The notes under the pieces were generated by a model. That model searched no databases. It had not been told where the DNA came from and saw only the letters and a list, made by a program, of their open reading frames with translations. This document shows, in pieces, positions 17,777-20,532 of a stretch of 20,532 bases of DNA; the first letter of the stretch is position 1; every line of letters begins with the position of its first letter. Source of the DNA: Mycobacteriaceae bacterium. GTDB taxonomy: Bacteria > Actinomycetota > Actinomycetes > Mycobacteriales > Mycobacteriaceae. The stretch spans positions 1 to 20,532 of the forward strand of contig JABFVX010000105.1 of assembly GCA_013362555.1 (NCBI GenBank), in the 5' to 3' direction. The position numbers and the translations under genes were made by a program.

Positions 17777-18550
17777 TCAGGCCGGGGTGAAGTTGACGAT
17801 GAAGGTCACGGGCCAGTATTTGCCGGTCAGCAGGAAGCGGTCCGTGCCGGGGACCTGGGCGATGCCGTTGAGGACATTGCCGACACGCTGGTCGAGCGGC
17901 ACGGGGCGCAGGGCCGAGGCGTCGATGGCGGCGGTCACCGTGCCGAGGTCCGGGTCGATGCGCAGGATGCGGTCGGTCGGATAGTCGTTGGCGTACACCG
18001 CGCCGTCCGCGGCGCAGGCCAGCGAGTTCAGGCGCAGGTTCGGCCAGCGGTCCAGACGCACCCGGCCGATGGGGGCGAAGTCGTTCGGCTCGCGGAACAG
18101 CAGCGCGTTGGTCCCGTCGCTGGACACCAGCACGCCGCGCCGGTCGCACAGGCCCCACCCCTCCCCGTCGAGCGTGACCTGGCGGCGTTCGGCCAGGGTG
18201 CCGGGGTCGCGCTCGATCGCAACGTGATCGCGCCACGTCAGCTGCCACATCCGGCCGTCGGCCACGGCGACGGCCTCGCCGAACAGCGGGGCGGGCAGAG
18301 TGGCCTGGGCACGCACGACATGCCCGGTCAGATCGGTGGCGCGGACCCAGGACCGGCCGACTATGCCGGTAGATTCGTACAGCGTGTCGCCGTCGATGTC
18401 GAGGCCCTCGGTGAAGGCGGCCGTGTCGTGCGGCTGAGTTCCGAGGATCACCACCCGCCACCGCGGAACGTCGGGTTCGCCGGCCGCGCAACCGCTCAGC
18501 AGGCCGGCGAGCATCACAACCGCGACAAGCGACCGGGCCGATGTGCGCAC
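17777..18550 (-). CDS. Glutaminyl-peptide cyclotransferase-like lipoprotein (plant/bacterial QC type)
   Basis: The protein starts with a lipoprotein signal, MRTSARSLVAVVMLAGLLSGC21, with lipobox LLSG-C, so it is anchored outside the membrane. The mature part has the hallmarks of the beta-propeller glutaminyl cyclases (PF05096): AFTEGLDI, LYESTGIVGRS, LFGEAV, QLTWRD, DGEGWGL, SSDGTN, RLNSLAC, then YANDYPTDRILRIDP and VLNGIAQ. These enzymes turn N-terminal Gln into pyroglutamate. At 257 residues it is full length. The start is a GTG with a TANNNT box (TAGGCT) ending six bases upstream, predicting a leaderless mRNA. It is divergent from the DUF3027 gene with only 30 bases between the two start codons. 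Confidence 0.9.
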   Translation of the reverse strand: MRTSARSLVAVVMLAGLLSGCAAGEPDVPRWRVVILGTQPHDTAAFTEGLDIDGDTLYESTGIVGRSWVRATDLTGHVVRAQATLPAPLFGEAVAVADGRMWQLTWRDHVAIERDPGTLAERRQVTLDGEGWGLCDRRGVLVSSDGTNALLFREPNDFAPIGRVRLDRWPNLRLNSLACAADGAVYANDYPTDRILRIDPDLGTVTAAIDASALRPVPLDQRVGNVLNGIAQVPGTDRFLLTGKYWPVTFIVNFTPA

Positions 18551-18556
18551 CTGCTC

Positions 18557-18573
18557 AGCCTATGCGGCAAAAT
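18557..18573. promoter_or_regulatory. Back-to-back divergent -10 boxes between the lipoprotein and DUF3027 genes
   Basis: On the minus strand TAGGCT (18562-18557) ends six bases before the lipoprotein GTG. On the plus strand CAAAAT (18568-18573) ends seven bases before the DUF3027 GTG at 18581. With 30 bases between the start codons, each promoter's -35 must lie inside the other gene's coding region. Confidence 0.4.
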
Positions 18574-18580
18574 GGCCGAT

Positions 18581-19501
18581 GTGAGTGCTCCCACCGGGTC
18601 GTCCATGCCCACGCGTCGGAATCTTTTGGCTGATGCCGTCGATTTCGCGCGTGAGTCGCTGCTGGCACTGCGCGAAACCGCGGTCGGCGAGTATCTCGGC
18701 CTCACCTACGAGGACGAGGTCGACGGCGTGGCGGTGGCCGCGACGCACCGGTTCGCGGCGACGCTGCCCGGTTACCGCGGCTGGCAGTGGGCCGTCGTGG
18801 TGGCGGCCGCGCCGGATTCGGATCGCGTCACGGTCAGCGAGTCGGCCCTGCTGCCCGGCCCGGAGGCGCTCACCGCCCCGGAATGGGTGCCGTGGGAGCG
18901 CCGCGTGCGCCCCGGCGACCTGGCCCCCGGCGACCTCCTGGCCCCCACGGACCACGACGATCGCCTCGAGCCCGGATATGTGGCCACCGGCGACCCGGAG
19001 GTCGACGACGTCGCCGACGAACTCGGCCTCGGCCGCAGCCAGGTGCTCAGCCGCGAAGGCCGGACGGCCGCCGCGCAGCGCTGGTACGAGGGAGACTACG
19101 GCCCGGCTTCGGACATGGCGAGAGCCGCAGCGTCCACCTGCGGCCTGTGCGGTTTCTACCTGCCGTTGGCAGGCGCGCTGCACGCGGGCTTCGGCGTCTG
19201 CGGCAACGAATACTCCGCGGACGGCCGAGTGGTGAGCGCGGAGTACGGCTGCGGCGCGCACTCCGACACCACCCTCCCGACCGGTGCGGGCTCGCCCGCC
19301 TACGCCGCCTATGACGACGCGGCGGTCGAAGTCGTGGACGTGGCCCGGCCCGCCGAAGCCCCCGCCCCGCTCGACGACAAGCTGACTGCCGGGGACGGCG
19401 AGGCCGAGCCGGTCGATGCCGAGCAGTCCGGAACAGAACAACAAGCTTCCGCGGACGACACCGCTGAGCGCGACGGGGCCGAGACGCCCGAAGGCGAGTG
19501 A
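18581..19501 (+). CDS. DUF3027-family protein (Rv0883c-like)
   Basis: This 306-residue protein of the actinobacterial DUF3027 (PF11228) family has unknown function. The conserved part covers residues 10-240: AVDFARESLLALRE...VGEYLG, FAATLPGYRGWQWAVVVAAAP, PEWVPWERRVRPGDLAPGDLL, and VDDVADELGLGRSQVLSREGR. A Cys cluster CGLCGFYLPL ... FGVCGNEYSADGRVVSAEYGCGAH looks like a zinc site. The last 60 residues are acidic and low-complexity. GTG 18581 (start MSAPTG) is preferred because CAAAAT lies seven bases upstream; an ATG at 18572, three codons earlier, is the alternative. Its stop overlaps the next start by four bases (GTGA). Confidence 0.88.
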   Translation: MSAPTGSSMPTRRNLLADAVDFARESLLALRETAVGEYLGLTYEDEVDGVAVAATHRFAATLPGYRGWQWAVVVAAAPDSDRVTVSESALLPGPEALTAPEWVPWERRVRPGDLAPGDLLAPTDHDDRLEPGYVATGDPEVDDVADELGLGRSQVLSREGRTAAAQRWYEGDYGPASDMARAAASTCGLCGFYLPLAGALHAGFGVCGNEYSADGRVVSAEYGCGAHSDTTLPTGAGSPAYAAYDDAAVEVVDVARPAEAPAPLDDKLTAGDGEAEPVDAEQSGTEQQASADDTAERDGAETPEGE

Positions 19502-20532
19502 TCGACCCGTTCGGGACGGCGGCGCTGCGGGAGTCGGTGCTGGCCGCGTGGCGCGGCTCGCCGACGCGTCTGCGGGAAGACGCCGCCAGCGAGGGAGACC
19601 TGGTCCGGGCGGGGTATCGCGATCGGCTGCTGACCGAACTGGCCCAGAACGCCGCCGATGCCGCGGCGGCCGCAAGCGTGGCAGGCCGGATGTCGGTGGA
19701 ACTCGACAGCGAGCGGCGGATTCTGCGATTGTCGAATACCGGCGCCGCGCTGACCGCGACCGGCGTCCAGGCCATGGCGGCGCTGCGGGCCTCCGGTAAA
19801 GAGGCGACGGCCGATGCCACGGGCGCGGTCGGGCGGTTCGGGGTCGGGTTCACCGCGGTGCTGGCGGTGGCCGACGAGATCGAGGTGCGGTCTACCAGCG
19901 GCTCGGTGCGCTTCTCGGCCGCCGACACCGCGCGGGCGGTGCGCGAGGCGGGCATCGAGGCCATGGTGGTCCCGCCCGCGCTGCGATTGGTGTGGCCGGT
20001 GCACACCGGTCCGCAGGCCGGGTGGGACACCGAGGTGCTGCTGCGACTGCGCGGCGACGTCGATCCGGCCGCGCTGCGGGCTTCGCTGCGCGGTGAGGCG
20101 GCCGAGCTGTTGCTGGAACTGCCCGCCCTGGAGTCGATTACCGTCGACGGCGACGAGTACCGCCGCGCCGAAACCGAACTCGACGGCGGCGTGGTGGAGA
20201 TCCGGTTGTCCGGCGAGCGGTGGTGGCAGTTCGCCACGCCCCGTGCGCGGTGGCTGCTGCCGGTGGACGACATGGGGCCGGTGCAGGCGGCGCCGGACGT
20301 GCTGCGCGCGCCGACCCGGTCGGACGAGGAGCTGTCGCTGCCCGCGCTGCTGGTGGCCGACGTCGCGATGCAACCAGACCGCCGCAGGCTGCTGCCGGGG
20401 GCGGACCTCGCCGAATTGGCTTCGGGCTATGCGGATTTCGCGCGTGCCCTGGCCGAGTCGGACCGACTCGTGCTGGTCCCCGCCCCCGGGTTCCCGCGCA
20501 GCGCGGCCGATGACGCCCTGCGCGCCGCCCTG
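19498..20532 (+). CDS. GHKL ATPase, sacsin N-terminal / Hsp90-like ATP-binding domain protein (partial)
   Basis: The frame is open to the window end (345 codons seen). The N-terminus carries a Bergerat ATP-binding fold: E47-L-A-Q-N51-AAD54 (N-box with catalytic Glu and Mg-binding Asn), S79-N-T-G82 in the place of DxGxG, and T108-G-A-V-G-R-F-G-V-G-F118 as the glycine-rich lid. This arrangement matches the sacsin-N/Hsp90-type ATPases found next to DUF3027 genes in actinobacteria (from memory). The middle part (200-345) resembles no catalytic domain I can name. The GTG start overlaps the DUF3027 stop (GTGA), so the two proteins are made together and may act together, perhaps with the zinc-site protein as partner (inference). 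Confidence 0.85.
   Translation, partial: MIDPFGTAALRESVLAAWRGSPTRLREDAASEGDLVRAGYRDRLLTELAQNAADAAAAASVAGRMSVELDSERRILRLSNTGAALTATGVQAMAALRASGKEATADATGAVGRFGVGFTAVLAVADEIEVRSTSGSVRFSAADTARAVREAGIEAMVVPPALRLVWPVHTGPQAGWDTEVLLRLRGDVDPAALRASLRGEAAELLLELPALESITVDGDEYRRAETELDGGVVEIRLSGERWWQFATPRARWLLPVDDMGPVQAAPDVLRAPTRSDEELSLPALLVADVAMQPDRRRLLPGADLAELASGYADFARALAESDRLVLVPAPGFPRSAADDALRAAL

Noticed and set aside
17492..18571. Upstream extension of the DUF3027 frame to 17492
   Set aside because: The added residues are antisense to the MFS and lipoprotein genes and have no family similarity; the true start is at 18572 or 18581.
1..20532. CRISPR arrays, insertion sequences, tRNA or rRNA genes
   Set aside because: No regularly spaced direct repeats, transposase motifs, or cloverleaf/rRNA sequences were seen on either strand.

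Overview
This window looks like chromosomal DNA of a high-GC mycolate-containing actinobacterium, most likely Nocardia or a close relative (inference). The evidence is strong G/C third-position bias, GTG/TTG starts, a type VII secretion (ESX) substrate cassette, and a right half whose gene set (XPB helicase, helicase-associated protein, short protein, RpfA, cold-shock protein with an actinobacterial tail, DUF2771, MFS, DUF3027) resembles the M. tuberculosis Rv0861c-Rv0883c region as I recall it. I see no rRNA, tRNA, insertion sequence, prophage or CRISPR array.

Layout. 1-1584 (minus) is a small ESX cassette: a DUF2510 protein, an EspC-like protein and a large WXG-type protein cut by the window edge. 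1683-2396 is an unrecognised CPCC-motif protein. 2618-3600 is a translationally coupled pair of small four- to five-helix DMT/YdcZ-type membrane proteins behind a promoter that overlaps a palindromic operator candidate. 3718-4596 is a short-chain dehydrogenase. 4652-5915 is a complete-looking ribosome-mediated attenuator (leader peptide with Tyr-Ala-Phe-Trp-Phe, pairing segments, terminator) and its target, a type I DAHP synthase. 6050-7363 is an exported serine hydrolase that converges, with a one-base gap, on a truncated flavohaemoprotein-type FAD domain (7365-7865) behind a perfect PHO-box-like repeat. 8089-8979 is a SigJ/ECF41-type sigma factor, divergent from a DUF427 protein (9058-9393).

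9484-13485 holds the XPB helicase converging on a large helicase-associated protein. 13677-13865 is a short conserved-looking protein. 13947-14627 is rpfA, with a long structured leader and a perfect CRP-type site upstream. 15222-15656 is a cold-shock protein, which converges on a minus-strand set: a glutaminyl-cyclase-like lipoprotein, an MFS protein and a DUF2771 protein. Divergent from the lipoprotein are a DUF3027 protein and a GHKL/sacsin-type ATPase that runs off the end.

Three themes cut across the genes. (1) Many starts have a TANNNT -10 box ending 6-7 bases before the start codon, which predicts leaderless mRNAs. (2) Gene ends carry unusually long, near-perfect palindromes without U-tracts. 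One family, with a TCC(A/T)GAATGACCC core, occurs three times and shows a compensatory base-pair change. (3) Regulation can be read directly at several loci: the aromatic amino acid attenuator, the PHO box, the CRP site and the DMT-pair operator. All function calls come from reading motifs by eye; no database search was run.
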